64,000 nt of DNA from the NCBI GenBank assembly GCA_949316235.1, contig OX438757.1:8736657-8800656 (forward strand), in the 5' to 3' direction. The notes under the pieces are model-generated. The model ran no database searches. It was not told the DNA's origin and was given only the letters and a program-made list of their open reading frames with translations. Origin of the DNA: Oegoconia quadripuncta. Its lineage: Eukaryota > Arthropoda > Insecta > Lepidoptera > Autostichidae. How positions within the stretch are numbered: the first letter of the stretch is position 1; each line of letters starts with the position of its first letter. The position numbers and the translations under genes are program-made. Of this stretch, positions 22,908-34,500 are shown piece after piece.

Positions 22908-25900
22908 TCACCACATTGCATAGTCATTGTCATCCATGTCGAAGATTGTGAAGAAGCCAAGGATGGTTAGGTACACTATAACATTTCCTGCCAATGTTAG
23001 ATAGCATGCACCCCAGTAGATCTGAAAAACATAGTTCAGATTAATATCAGTTATGCTTCAATAGAGCTTTAATTGTTTTGTACGGATTATGGTTCCGGTT
23101 ACTATTCGAAACAACTAAGGCATGCATTCCAGAACTATGATCAGCACCAAATACTTAACTAGTTGAGTGATGTTTAAAACAATATTAGTACTATATTAAT
23201 TCTGTACAATAGTTATTCAGCTAAGTGAGCCTTTTGATTTTAGAATACTGCACGCGGAAATCTGCACTCAAGTAGTAGAATAGAATACATTTAAATAGTA
23301 CTTGAATAGTTTAATCTGTAATCAAATCTAAGAGTGGGATGAGTCTTGAACAAATTGCAATGAATCAAGGAAATGGAAGTAGTCTGAAAAGTAGTAAGCT
23401 GGGTGATCGAGCTCAGTCGTAGACTATTGGTGGTTATTTGTCATGTCTCCTTCTTTGGGCATCTTTTCAGATATCTACAGTTAGTAGATATTTACTTTAA
23501 ATAAATAAATATCTTTGCACAAACACACAGCGCCATCTAGGTCCACAGTAAGCAACTAAAGCTTGTGCTATGGATATCAGATGGTTGATAAACTACACGA
23601 ATACATTTTTTTTTCGTAAATAAATACATATACAAAAAAAAACATCCATAACTCGGGTACACATGTCCGTATTCATCATACAAATATATGCCCGTAGCGG
23701 GATTCGAACCCGAGACCTTTTGGTGTAGCAGTCAGCGTTTCTAACCATTACACCAAACAGGTCATCAAAAAGTATGTTATTATGAATAAAACGTTTCATA
23801 TTTCAAATAGTATGTATTTTTCCACTTATTACAATCCAATTTGAGTCACACAACAATCAAAACACAGATTAGTATTTTCACTAATAAGCAAAGGTAATAG
23901 TTTATATTCAGCTTTGTTAGATATATCACATATGTATAAGTAAGCTTAGCTGTTGACTGCATTAAATATTATAAGTTCATGGTTGATAACTCATTAGGAG
24001 TTAAGAAGAATTAAGTTTAAACAGTACTTGAGCTTATAGTGCAGCAACTTGTGTGCAGCTTGATGAAGGTGCGGTGCTTGACTAAATAAATGAAATGCTT
24101 AGGTGTAAATACTCAAGTAAATCATTACTTAGATTAGAGATTAAATGCTCACTCATTATCTCTATATAATACGAGCTTCAATCTTAAATACTGAAATCGC
24201 CGAAATATGGATTGTTACCCTGAGGACTTAGAAGTTTTAATGCCTCATTAGTCCTGTAATTTCACCCACAATTCGGAAATTGGCGGAGGTACAAACCTAG
24301 CTCATCTAGCAAAGGGACACAGACCTAGTGAAAGCTTAAGGATGAAAATAATATTGAAAGACATACAGTTTCAGCACGCGCCAACACTATAGGCAGTCCG
24401 AATGAGCTGACGATGAAGCCCATGGTGATAAATATTGCAGTTTCCATGCATGGCGAATTCGTGCCGCCGGTGCCATCTGTCTGACGCCGCGCGATCATCG
24501 TTGGCATTGGACACAGGACGTAGAACAGGACAACGAAGAATGGCCACCATTTCCTGAAAACCACAGATGTTTGTTATGAGTAGTACAGCAGGTATAAACT
24601 ATATTTTACGGTGTAGGTATACTCTACATACATGTAATGTGCTTGATACCAGAGTTAGGCAGAAATAAATACGATTAAATACCACTTTTAAGTTTCCACT
24701 TAGTAAAACAACAGACATATAGAAAACTCAATGGTCGAAGCCATACTCGAACTAGGCTGATTTTTTTTAATGGTGAAGTCGCTCATCTGGTGAAACAGAC
24801 ATCTGTAACATCCTAGAGACAAGGCCGATACATTCGACCTCAAATACAAGGATCACAGATGCATTGTCCCCTTGAAGACTAAGAAGGAACACATCACAAG
24901 GATGTAATTTCATTAGCTGGTAGGGCATTTCATAAACGTCCGCCCTAGCCAGCTCTAAGTCTGCTGCTAAGCAGCAATGCTGATAACGTGAGGTGCGATT
25001 GAAGTCAAGTAGTAACTCAGTAATCTACCTAGCCAGCACCTGCAAGATTCCTCTATCTGGTAGAGAACTTCATTAGATAACATCTTTATTTGCCTTTGTT
25101 ATTTTTCGTTGAAGTCCATCCCATCCAATCATGACTATTGGTTGTATTTCTCAGTTGGTGATAAGTTCAATATAAGTTCAAGATAGTACTGTATGGGAAT
25201 GTCTTTTTGACAATGACAATGGGAAATTTTTGCCCAGGCATCTGGGGCCACCAAGAAGTAGTAGTCAATCATTGTGACCATTATACTGAGTTTTTTTACT
25301 GTAAGGAAAAAAATAGGGCATATTAGGTAAGGGAAATAGAAGTTATTGGCATAGGTAGTTTAATTTGTTTATTCTTTTTCGAAACTATAAACGACATACG
25401 CGCCGGCCTAAAATTGATATGCGACTGACGCTATTCGTAGGGTCTCTATCATGCGAAACTCATGTTTTCTCCAAGTTTTCTTTATTTATTCAATGTTGTA
25501 TATGGGATAAGCTACAAAGGCGACTGGCAAATGACACAATTAACGCTTGATTCGATGATAGTTTTGAAAAAAAGAAATTAAACTACCAATGTTAATACCT
25601 TCTATTTCCCTTACCTAATATGCCGTATTTTTTTCCTTACAGTAAAAAAATTCATCCAGTATATTGCCACTCGAGTTAGAAAACTTCAATAATGTGTTTA
25701 AGGCATGACCACGAGTAAACTACTAACATTCGTGCTTAATGTGTGGAGCTGTAACATATCGCACGCCACAAAAAAAAATCTTCGTATAGTAAAGTCAGCA
25801 CAACACAGTACATTACAAATATGAACAAATTATAAACTCTGATCCTGTTGGGTTGACCAATCATTGGGGTATTCCTTAATGCTACTGGAGTTATTTCTCA

Positions 25901-27658
25901 ACGTGTTATAGGTGAACTACCCACATTAGTTTTTTACTGTGGTGCGATAACACAGCGACCCACATATAAAAAAATCTTCCTAATTCAATCAGCAGAACAC
26001 AGTACAAATGTGAACAAATATAAAAACAAGTCCATAAGCATCACATCAAAAATGTAGATATGATACACTGTATCTCTTACAATACTCACTTATCAAAATC
26101 AGGTAAGGCACAAGCTAAAATAACAAATGTCATTCCAATCGATCCAGCAAAGGCCAGGGACACCAACCTGTAACATATCAGATTAGGTATATTTTAATTT
26201 AGAACTATGAATTACCCTATTTGTTTACCATTACCTCCATTATGTTATACTTATTTTACTGTCTAAAACACATTTTACACTTATAAGTTATGTATAAAGC
26301 TTATATTAATTATAATAATAGGGAATTTCGTTTGTGTGACCTCTCCTACTCAAGCTAATTTGTATATAATTATAAAATACAAATTATAAAATAAATGATA
26401 CCACAAAATGATTTTTTGATCATCTTTCATGTCTACAAAAAACAGACAATTTAGAAAATAAATCGGGAACCTACTTTGAAAATTTTCAAAACTAGATGGT
26501 TTAGATTAGAGATGATAAGCGTTAACTTATTTTATACACATCAAAATATATGTATTAAAAAATATATTTCTGATATTTAGGCGACAAATATATTGTTACA
26601 GAATATGCTTGTGTGCGTGTCTGTGTGTTCAGTCTTTGTCAATCTCAAATGCATGGTCTGATTTGAGTCTGGTTTATTTTTATACATAATATTAAACTAA
26701 GGCCCATATTACAAAATGTTACTCAAGCAGAGATCTCCACTTGAGGAGAGTTCAAAAAGGGACAGCTTTATGTAACTTGTATAGCAGCATCTCTTTCTAT
26801 CTATTCTCAAGCGCAAATCTTCGCTTGAGCAACATTATGAAATACGGACCTAGGAGCCTTTGCTCTACCTCTAGGGAAGCCATCATATCAACCAAAAGAC
26901 AAAAAACAACACTTATGGACAAAAGAAGCCATACTTAGTCAAAATTGGTTTAGTTGTTTCCAAAACCTTCAGGTCGCTTTACAATTTTCAATCGGTTTTC
27001 AATCGAAACTTACAGTTGTAACCTTTAATTGGGATTCTAAATGTGTATCATAAGATGACCAGGAAGTAGCAACTGGATATATGTAATGGTAATAGCTACA
27101 ATCTTTGAGGTTGCATACAAACTTTTGGATTTGTGTTCCTATTTCTGTATTTAAATGAAAAAAAATGTAATTATAACGTAAAGGGCTGTCTTTAAAGGTA
27201 CAAATATTTTATTACGAACTTATTAAAACCGTAAGTAGGTTACTATATTCCATTCCAAGTCGCTGGGATTGGGGTAGATCTGTGTAGCATAATTCCCATT
27301 TTTGAAGCATATGATTTCTGCCCAGATGTCAACAGACATATTTATTTACTTTATCCCTATTTTTAAGAAAGGGGACAGATTGATGGACGATAACGAAGAT
27401 ATACCTATCTAGGTAACTATTTTACCAGAAGACAAAGGGCTTGTGCATGTGTTAAGGAGATAAAAAATCTGTTTACTCACCCTGTTTTTTCGTTTGTGAT
27501 TACGGTTACCATGTAAAAGAAAGAAAATACATTAATAAGTATTATTTCTCGAAATCTGTTTGTAAATAAATGAGTCATACCAGAGGATTGAAATGACTCG
27601 CAAAATTGAAAAATACGATGTTTCTCTAAAAAATTAACAAACCTTTGATTCCAGCCAT
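22908..27658 (-). CDS. LEPROT/VPS55-family membrane protein, four exons
   Basis: Minus-strand exons are 27658-about 27643 (or 27639), 26167-26090, 24553-24367 and 23021-22908, giving about 131 residues, the family length. The family (leptin receptor overlapping transcript, yeast Vps55) is small four-span proteins of endosomes and Golgi that act in receptor trafficking to lysosomes or vacuoles. Visible signatures are the MAGIK start, LVSLAFAGSIGMTFVILACA (span 1), KKWWPFFVVLFYVLCPMP and MIARRQTD (span 2), FGLPIVLARAE (span 3) and IYWGACYLTLAGN (span 4), then an acidic cytosolic end. Exon 2/3 and 3/4 phases join cleanly. Exon 1 to 2 does not fit the best donor (AAAG/GTTTGT) by one base; the donor four bases on (TTT/GTTAAT) restores the frame with one extra residue. 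The gene is divergent from the chimeric gene at 28256. Confidence 0.9.
23500..23769 (-). mobile_element. tRNA-derived SINE (family E), full-length-like copy
   Basis: On the minus strand it has an A box TGGTGTAATGGTTAGAAACG, a B box in CGGGTTCGAATCCCG, then the ATGAATACGGACATGTGTACC body and a TATTTATTTATT tail. It sits in intron 3 of the LEPROT-family gene. Other copies lie at 31436-31578, 40913-41287, 56711-56860 and 61420-61690. Confidence 0.85.
24740..25080. repeat. Retroposon-like remnant in LEPROT-family intron
   Basis: The GGTGAAGTCGCTCATCTGGTG start and the following non-AT-rich stretch resemble dispersed LINE 3' sequence. No intact frame; the family assignment is uncertain. Confidence 0.35.
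25288..25670. mobile_element. MITE family C, longest uninterrupted copy
   Basis: The termini TGAGTTTTTTTACTGTAAGG and CCTTACAGTAAAAAAATTCA are inverted. Second blocks (TTAGGTAAGGGAAATAGAAG and TCTATTTCCCTTACCTAATA) are inverted as well, so each arm is about 80 bp. The internal segment is shared, reversed, with 42533-43082. Confidence 0.85.
26699..26852. mobile_element. MITE family B, copy 1, nested in a family F repeat
   Basis: Terminal inverted repeats are of the GGCCC(G/A)TATT...ATACGG(G/A)CC type, with inner CTCAAGC blocks. It is flanked by TAA/TA-like bases and interrupts a family F repeat (26590-26990). Other copies are at 40962-41103, 41750-41896 and 47698-47850; a subfamily is at 36201-36352. 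Confidence 0.8.
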
Positions 27659-28255
27659 ATTTGCTGCGATATTATATACTGAGATACAAACTTACATACA
27701 CTAGAATATAAATTTTTGTCGAGTTACAAAACCTTAACTCTAATCACAGACAGAATCGCAGAAAATGCATAGATAAGAAAAAGTAAACTACACAGCAGGC
27801 AACTGACAGCCAGTAGGGTTGCCATAAAATAATCGAATGTCTTATTTCTTCATTGTAACAGGGGGGAGGGTCATATCTCTTGACAAAGAGGACTTGACGG
27901 TCTTCGATTGTGAACAGGTAACGAACATTTTTCTATGGAAGCTGGCATATCCATCCATTGGTGTAAGTGTTCGAATTATTATTATTATTATTCTGCCACT
28001 TTACTGGAGAATGACCTTGACAGTGACTAGTGTCTGTAGGTATACGGTATACGCATACGCATACGCCAAGCGTATGACGAATGACATATTGACACCGACT
28101 TCAGAAAACTGAAGAAATTAGAGAAATAAGACATGGCTGTATAGGCTTAGATCCCTTTGCCTTCTCCGGGAGGAGTGAATTAAAACGGATTGTGATTAAT
28201 TGTTGTTGTTTGTTTTTTCTGTAAACTAGTATTCTACTATTTCAGATCTTACGAT
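27659..28255. promoter_or_regulatory. Divergent intergenic region between LEPROT-family gene and chimeric gene
   Basis: Only about 600 bp separate the two start codons, so a shared or bidirectional promoter is likely. The right part (28124-28184) matches the flank of RPB5 at 50687-50746: CCCTTTGCCTTCTCCGGGAG and GAGTGAATTAAAA are nearly identical in both. An ATT microsatellite lies near 27975-27995. Confidence 0.6.
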
Positions 28256-28510
28256 ATGGATGATCAGTCGGATACTCATAAACTTAAACGAGTTCTTAAC
28301 AATAAAACTTCTCATAAAACCGTTAAGCAGGTAAAGATAATTATACCTATTTGAGGTTATAAATAATTTTGCGCAAATATCGGTAGAAGTGAATTTCACT
28401 ATAAAATTAATTTTGCTGCAGATATATCACGATCATGGATACTTGGTAACTCAAGATAAATTAAACCGGGCTTTAGGACAACGCAACGAGCAGTTTGGCG
28501 ACAGACCGAG
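28256..28510 (+). CDS. RPB5-derived exons 1 and 2 (paralogue start)
   Basis: Exon 28256-28330 encodes 25 residues beginning MDDQSDTHKL (RPB5 begins MDDDAETYKL), with a few extra residues before the shared HKTVKQ/RKTVMQ end. Exon 28422-28510 encodes the HDHGYLVTQDKL...EQFGDRP segment matching RPB5 [12 protein letters not shown]...EQFGDKP. Both exons end at the same positions as in RPB5 (phase 0, then phase 2 after ...CCGAG). The parent gene lies at 50864. The rest of the RPB5 jaw and the assembly domain are absent here, so this piece cannot act as a polymerase subunit by itself. Confidence 0.9.
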
Positions 28511-31500
28511 GTTTGTTGACGACTTACCTATGTGCAGTCTTGTAGTCTCTGATACTGTGGCTTCTACTATATTTTTTTTAATTTTCTCGTCTAACGTCTG
28601 CATTTTAGAAATGATTTAATTACTGCAAAAGAAGTAACACCTAATTTTGCGATAATTTCGAAACTGTCATTTTATGAATTTAACAGACAAACAGATGTCA
28701 ATTCAATTAATCCTTTTTCTCACTGAAAAAGAGTATGGTTAGATTACAAACATTTACTTTTAGTACGAAAATACGGTTTGAAAGGTCGTATCTTTTTATT
28801 ACCTTATACTAAAACTTGAATTTTTTGCAATAGAATGAGTTCCTAGGCCTAAGTATTCAATATTAATTTCAACTTGATACCTTTCTGAGAAACAGGGCCT
28901 TAAAAAGTTTGGTGATCTTATTTACATCTTTCATCAGTTGGCCATAAGAGTCTGATACTGAACATAAGCCCATGGTGTGATCGCATCGTTTTTCATGACA
29001 GGTTTTGCCCTAATCTCCATAATGATCATGATTTCTTAGTCGCCCTTTATGGCAACCACGAGAGCAGATGAGTTGGTCCTATTCTACTCTACCAGACAAT
29101 TTAATACAAGATTTAAAAATTAATTTATCAAAAATCTAATGATGCAGTTTTAGTTTTCATCAAAATCGGCTCCTTTGAGTACTTTTTGCTATTCCTCATA
29201 GTTTAGGATTTGACCATCGAATCCCAATTAAAAAATTCAACCTGCTGTTATTTAGCCTAATGTTATTTAGATAATAAACTTAATTGTTAAATTCTTGTGC
29301 AATAAAGTGTACTTGATTGATTGATACTTTATGATTGAAAAAGATTTATTCATTAAGAACAAAGCAGAAAATAATGTGTGTATTTTATGATATCACAAAA
29401 TATTAAAGAAAACATGGATTATTTTATGCGGCTTTGTTTGATAAAATTCTTATTTTTTAAATAATCATTCTTAATTGTATTTATAATTTATTAATCCTGA
29501 TTCATTCTTCTTCTTAGGCGATCGATGGAATGGATGAAATGGATTCTTGAGGACTAGAAAATTGAACAAGTGATTGCGTAGTTCCAAATTATTCCATTCC
29601 AAATAATAATATTGTTTACAACAATAATGAAATAAACCGAACTGCTTTACAAATTAGTGCTGCTGGAGTAGTTTTCGCGGAAAGGTTCGGCTTTATTATT
29701 TTTATGAAGAAAATTGTTATTTGTAATACTCCATCGAGACGTTGAGTTGCGGAAACCGGCCCGCCAACGAATACGAATACGAATACTATGAACCTACTAC
29801 ACAATCACATGTTCAATGGGATTGGGAGTCCCGATTGGGACGAATAAATTACCTAACTTCTATAGCATTCATTAATATAATTAATTGTTTTTACAGACAC
29901 ATGGAAGGTGCTTCTATATCAGGGCGCCACCGCACCAGTCGCGTGTCGTGCAGCCAGCTTGAAGTTCTATGTGAATTTTTAAAATCACATAGAAATATAG
30001 CTTTTGGGTACAATAAATCTATTCATGATCGTGAATACTCACGGAGAATGTGGCAGAGAATCACACACAGCTTAAACTCAATGCGTGAAGGCTCAATAAA
30101 AAGTTGGAGGGAATGGGCCTCGGTAACATTATAATTTGTGTTTTACATTATAGTATAGCAAACAGCTCTATTGGTCGAGGGACAGTGAATATTATTGCCC
30201 ATGAGAGATGAAATTGTTATTTTAATACAGTGACAGCATAACGGATTAGTCCGCTGCTGAACTTGAAGCCTCTCCTGTAGTGTGATTTTATCAGTTACAA
30301 TGTTTTGCCCTAATTGGGCAGGCGGTTTGGCGTCGCAAACTTTTGAGAGTTCATCAATGATGCTGCTTCCCATCACTGATGTACACCATTCACGGGTAGA
30401 GACGGGTTGGTTGACTCTACTTTTATTACACAGACTTAAAGTAGTAGCAAATTATGCTAAAGCTGATGCATATCCCATGCAGCTTATGACATTTATGAGA
30501 CTTATATACTTATACATGATATATTGCTTGTTTCCAAACAAAATAGTTGCATGGCATTAGGATATTTGTAACCTGATAAACCAAACAAATATGGGATATT
30601 TCTAGACATTTCCTCTTGTCAATACTTTTGTATGTAAAAGGCCTACGCTAATTAATCCTTATGTTCAGTCTGCTAATATTTATGTCTGTTATTCATTAGT
30701 CTTACTAATATAAATATTTGCAGTACTGGATCCATTATAAGAAAAAATTAAAACGTCAAGGGGCCAACATCAACAGTGTGGATAGAAAAATTGGAAGTGG
30801 GCCTTTATCCAAACGCACCCAAATCGAAGAAAAACTAATCAACATAATAATGGAAGAAGAATTATCTGGTGTTCATGTGGATCGTTTCATGAAAGTAATG
30901 TTGTGCTTAAATTTTATTTATTATTAGTACAGTAGGGATACACTTTTAACTTTCTATAATCTTAAAGGCCGTGATTTTTTGCTCATGAATAGAGTATGTC
31001 CATGATGGAATAAAAATGTTTTTAACAAATCGGTAAAAAGTTACACAACTAAAATTAAGTATTTTTACTGGACTATATAGCATCCCTGAAAAGCGATGCT
31101 TGTCGCCCTGTAGAGAGGCTATGTCCAGCAGTGGATTTCTATACACCCAAACCCAGGTTTAATAATTAAATTTATTGTGTAAACAATATTATATTCAACT
31201 TAGGCTGAAATATGGGTGGATTGCATAATCGTTGGGTATTGTAGTGCGATCCATTTCATTTAATTATACAAATTATACTCAAATCGATCGCTCTGACCTG
31301 GTATGCGTATTCATCACACAAACATTTACCCCTCGCGGGATTCGAACCCGCAACCGTTGATTTCGCTGACAGGGTCCTATCCACTACACCAATCGGTCGT
31401 AATATGTATACATACGTATAAATGTATACTTAGGTAAATACCCATAACTGAATAGACATGTCCTTATTCATAAATTTCATCTTACAAACTTATGCCCCTA

Positions 31501-34500
31501 GCGGAATTCGAACCTGTGCTGTGATCTTTAGACATGGTAGTCAGGTTCTCTAACCACTTCACCAAACAGGTCGTCAATAATTTATTTCGCGAGTTCCAAC
31601 TCGCACGTGGCCGGTTTTCTCGGTGCCCTCTTCATAATCATATCTTTATCTTAACAGGAACCAGAGCCAAGCAAATCATCCGTGGATTCACACATACTGC
31701 TCATAGTGGCGGGTGATGGTGAAAATCCAGTACAGACAATACAGAATAATGTTAATACTATTGTTGAGAGAGGGCACAATGATGATTCGATTCAGGCAGC
31801 ACAGGACCGGGACTCTATAAGCACTGAGCGAGATCATGATGAACATCCGCTACAGACAGCTGAGGATAGTGACAATATAAGCTCTGATATAGATCACGAT
31901 AACAACCCATCACACAATGATAGTATACACTCTGAGAAAGATCAAGATGACAGTCCACTACAGGCAGCACAGGACAGTGACAGTATATGGTCTACGATTG
32001 TTGTTAGTGATGATGATACTGATAATAGTGGAAACTCTGAAGCGATGGAAGTTGAGACTCGTGAATCCAAGCCTGAGGCTGTTGGCTCGAGTGCAAAGAT
32101 AACAGCAGTGGGACATTTTCGACGGGAACTGCATCGACGACGTCGTGAACTGCAGGTGAGCGATTTGATATTGAAGGTCGTACCATACGCAACGTGATTT
32201 TACTCGAACGAATCGGAATTATTTTTTAAAGTCATGTAATATCCATGCATACACTCTCTGCATTGACTTACTTTCCCATGTGTTAAGAGCTCATTTTTGT
32301 TGTAAACCTGTTACGTATGTATGCTATGTCCATAATATATACAATAAAATACACTTGCGAAGTGTCTCATCGGATTCATTGCGTAACAGAAAATAAATGC
32401 TATTTACCCGCTTGACTAATAATAAAAGTTTGTAAAAAAGGCTCCAGAGATGATGAATGAAAGGAAATTAACAAAAGAAATCCATAATGCAAATGAGAAT
32501 GGAAGTGCAAATTAAAGCCGTCTTCTTTAAAACAGACCAGGATAGAATCTCGTACTCTAGGCTTTTAAATACAGGATCTCCAAATAAGATATAACTTCAA
32601 AGGAGAAAAACGTAAGTTTGTTCGATGTTATTTCACAAAAGTAATATTTTCTTGCGCTTACAAGCTTACTAACTACAAATTTGTACGGAACCCTTGGTAC
32701 GCGTGTCAGACCAGCACTTGTCTGGTTTTCTTTATTCGGAGCAGTGCACAATAGTACTGTATTCTGCGCTCAAAATTCTGAGTCTTAAAGATTAATGTGC
32801 GGATAGATAAGGCGAAAGAGAGAGCTGTGTCAGGGTCGATGCAAGTAGAAATCATTGGTCTCTGCCTACCTCTCCAGGTTGTTACTTTATATATAATATG
32901 TATCTTTCTCTAATGAATGGAGTTACTAAAGTAACGAATAAATAAGTTTTTTTTGTTAGAATGGCGTAAACTTCAACAATTGGAACAGTAATATCGAAGA
33001 TGATCATTCGACAAGTCGCCGTGTATCTTACAATCAGCTCATGGTTCTATGTAAATTTTTAAGTTCACATAGAAGTCTAGCTTTTAGTCATAATAAATCT
33101 GCTCAAGATCGTGATTACTCAACGAGAATGTGGCAAAGAGTTACGCGTACTTTAAATTCAACGGGTGAAGGCGCCATAAAAAATTGGCAGGCGTGGTCGA
33201 AGGTAATATGATTGACACGTACAAATAATGTAACTTAAGTATTTTGATTTATGTAATGTATAATAGTAATATTTCAGTACTGGATCGATTATAAGGGAAA
33301 ATTAAGACGTAAAGCAGGCAGCATCCACTATGGCAGAATACAAATTAGAGATGGGTCATCGGAGCTGCCTCTCTCCGAAGTCGAAAGAAGATTTCTTAAT
33401 ATCATGGGAGAAGATTTAGGATCCGATTTACCTGATCATCGCATGGATTCATTGAATGTAATGTTGAACTTATTTAAAAAAAAAACGAAATATACTTTTT
33501 TTTATGATTGACTGGATTCGCGTTTGACCACAATCTCACCTGATGGAAAGTGGCGATGTGGTCGAAGATGAAGCACGCGATCCCAGTAAAAACTTCTTTT
33601 ACAACTAACTGTGTTATTAATGAAAATCTGTGATGGTGTTATGAAATTTTTGGTATCATTATCTTTACAGAATCCAGAATTAAGCACATCACTCTTGGAT
33701 ACGGACATACCTATTGTAGGAGGGCATAAGGAAAATCTGTTACAGGCACAAAAGGATAGTGGCAGTATAAGCTGTGAAAGTGATAATGACACTGATAACA
33801 GTGGAAGCTCCAGTATGTGGATAAAAACAGAGGCTCAAACGCGACGTCGTAAACTGCCAATGTAAGAACTACAATGAGAAATATTGATAGATAAGGAACA
33901 TAGAAATCATGATAAAAGATGTAGGTAGTGACCAGAATTTAAAAAAATTGGACATGTAGAGGATGGATGAGAGGTAGATTAATTTATTGCTGTATCTGAA
34001 GACTTGAAGCAGCTTAGGTTACAGGCTGTGATAATTATGAGCATGCCCCTAGGGATATGTTGTGCATAAAAAAAATGTTTATGAATTTATTTCATATTGC
34101 CGACGACGCGAAGGTATTATGAGTTTGAAGCCTATTTCTGTCTGAGTGTGATCCCAAAATCAAAATTATTTTATTCAATGTAGGATACAAAAATATGAAT
34201 TATTGAAAGTCAACATGTTTTTTTCTTAAAACTACATTTTATTTTCAAAACATCGTCGCCTCAGTGCTTATTTGTCCTATCTACCATCAGTTACATTTTA
34301 CAGGAGAAGAGTTTTTTGCCCTATGTTTAAAAAAAAGAGTTATTTTTTAGATTTGAAGGTGTTTCTTAATACATGCTAAGAATTGTTTGTTATAATGTCC
34401 ATTGGATGGTAATTAATTACACCTTATTTTATAGTTTTTATGTGGATATAGAACAAACATGCACAAAACATTACCTCCTTGGAGGTAGGACAAAGTGACT

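Noticed and set aside
23696..23712. Reverse-strand GGTTCGAATCC elements here and at 31333, 41220, 55680, 57446, 61618 as tRNA genes
   Set aside because: Each continues into a repeated SINE body; none folds as a tRNA.
27837..28112. 91-codon plus-strand frame in the divergent promoter
   Set aside because: No domain, contains a simple repeat, and overlaps the likely promoter region.
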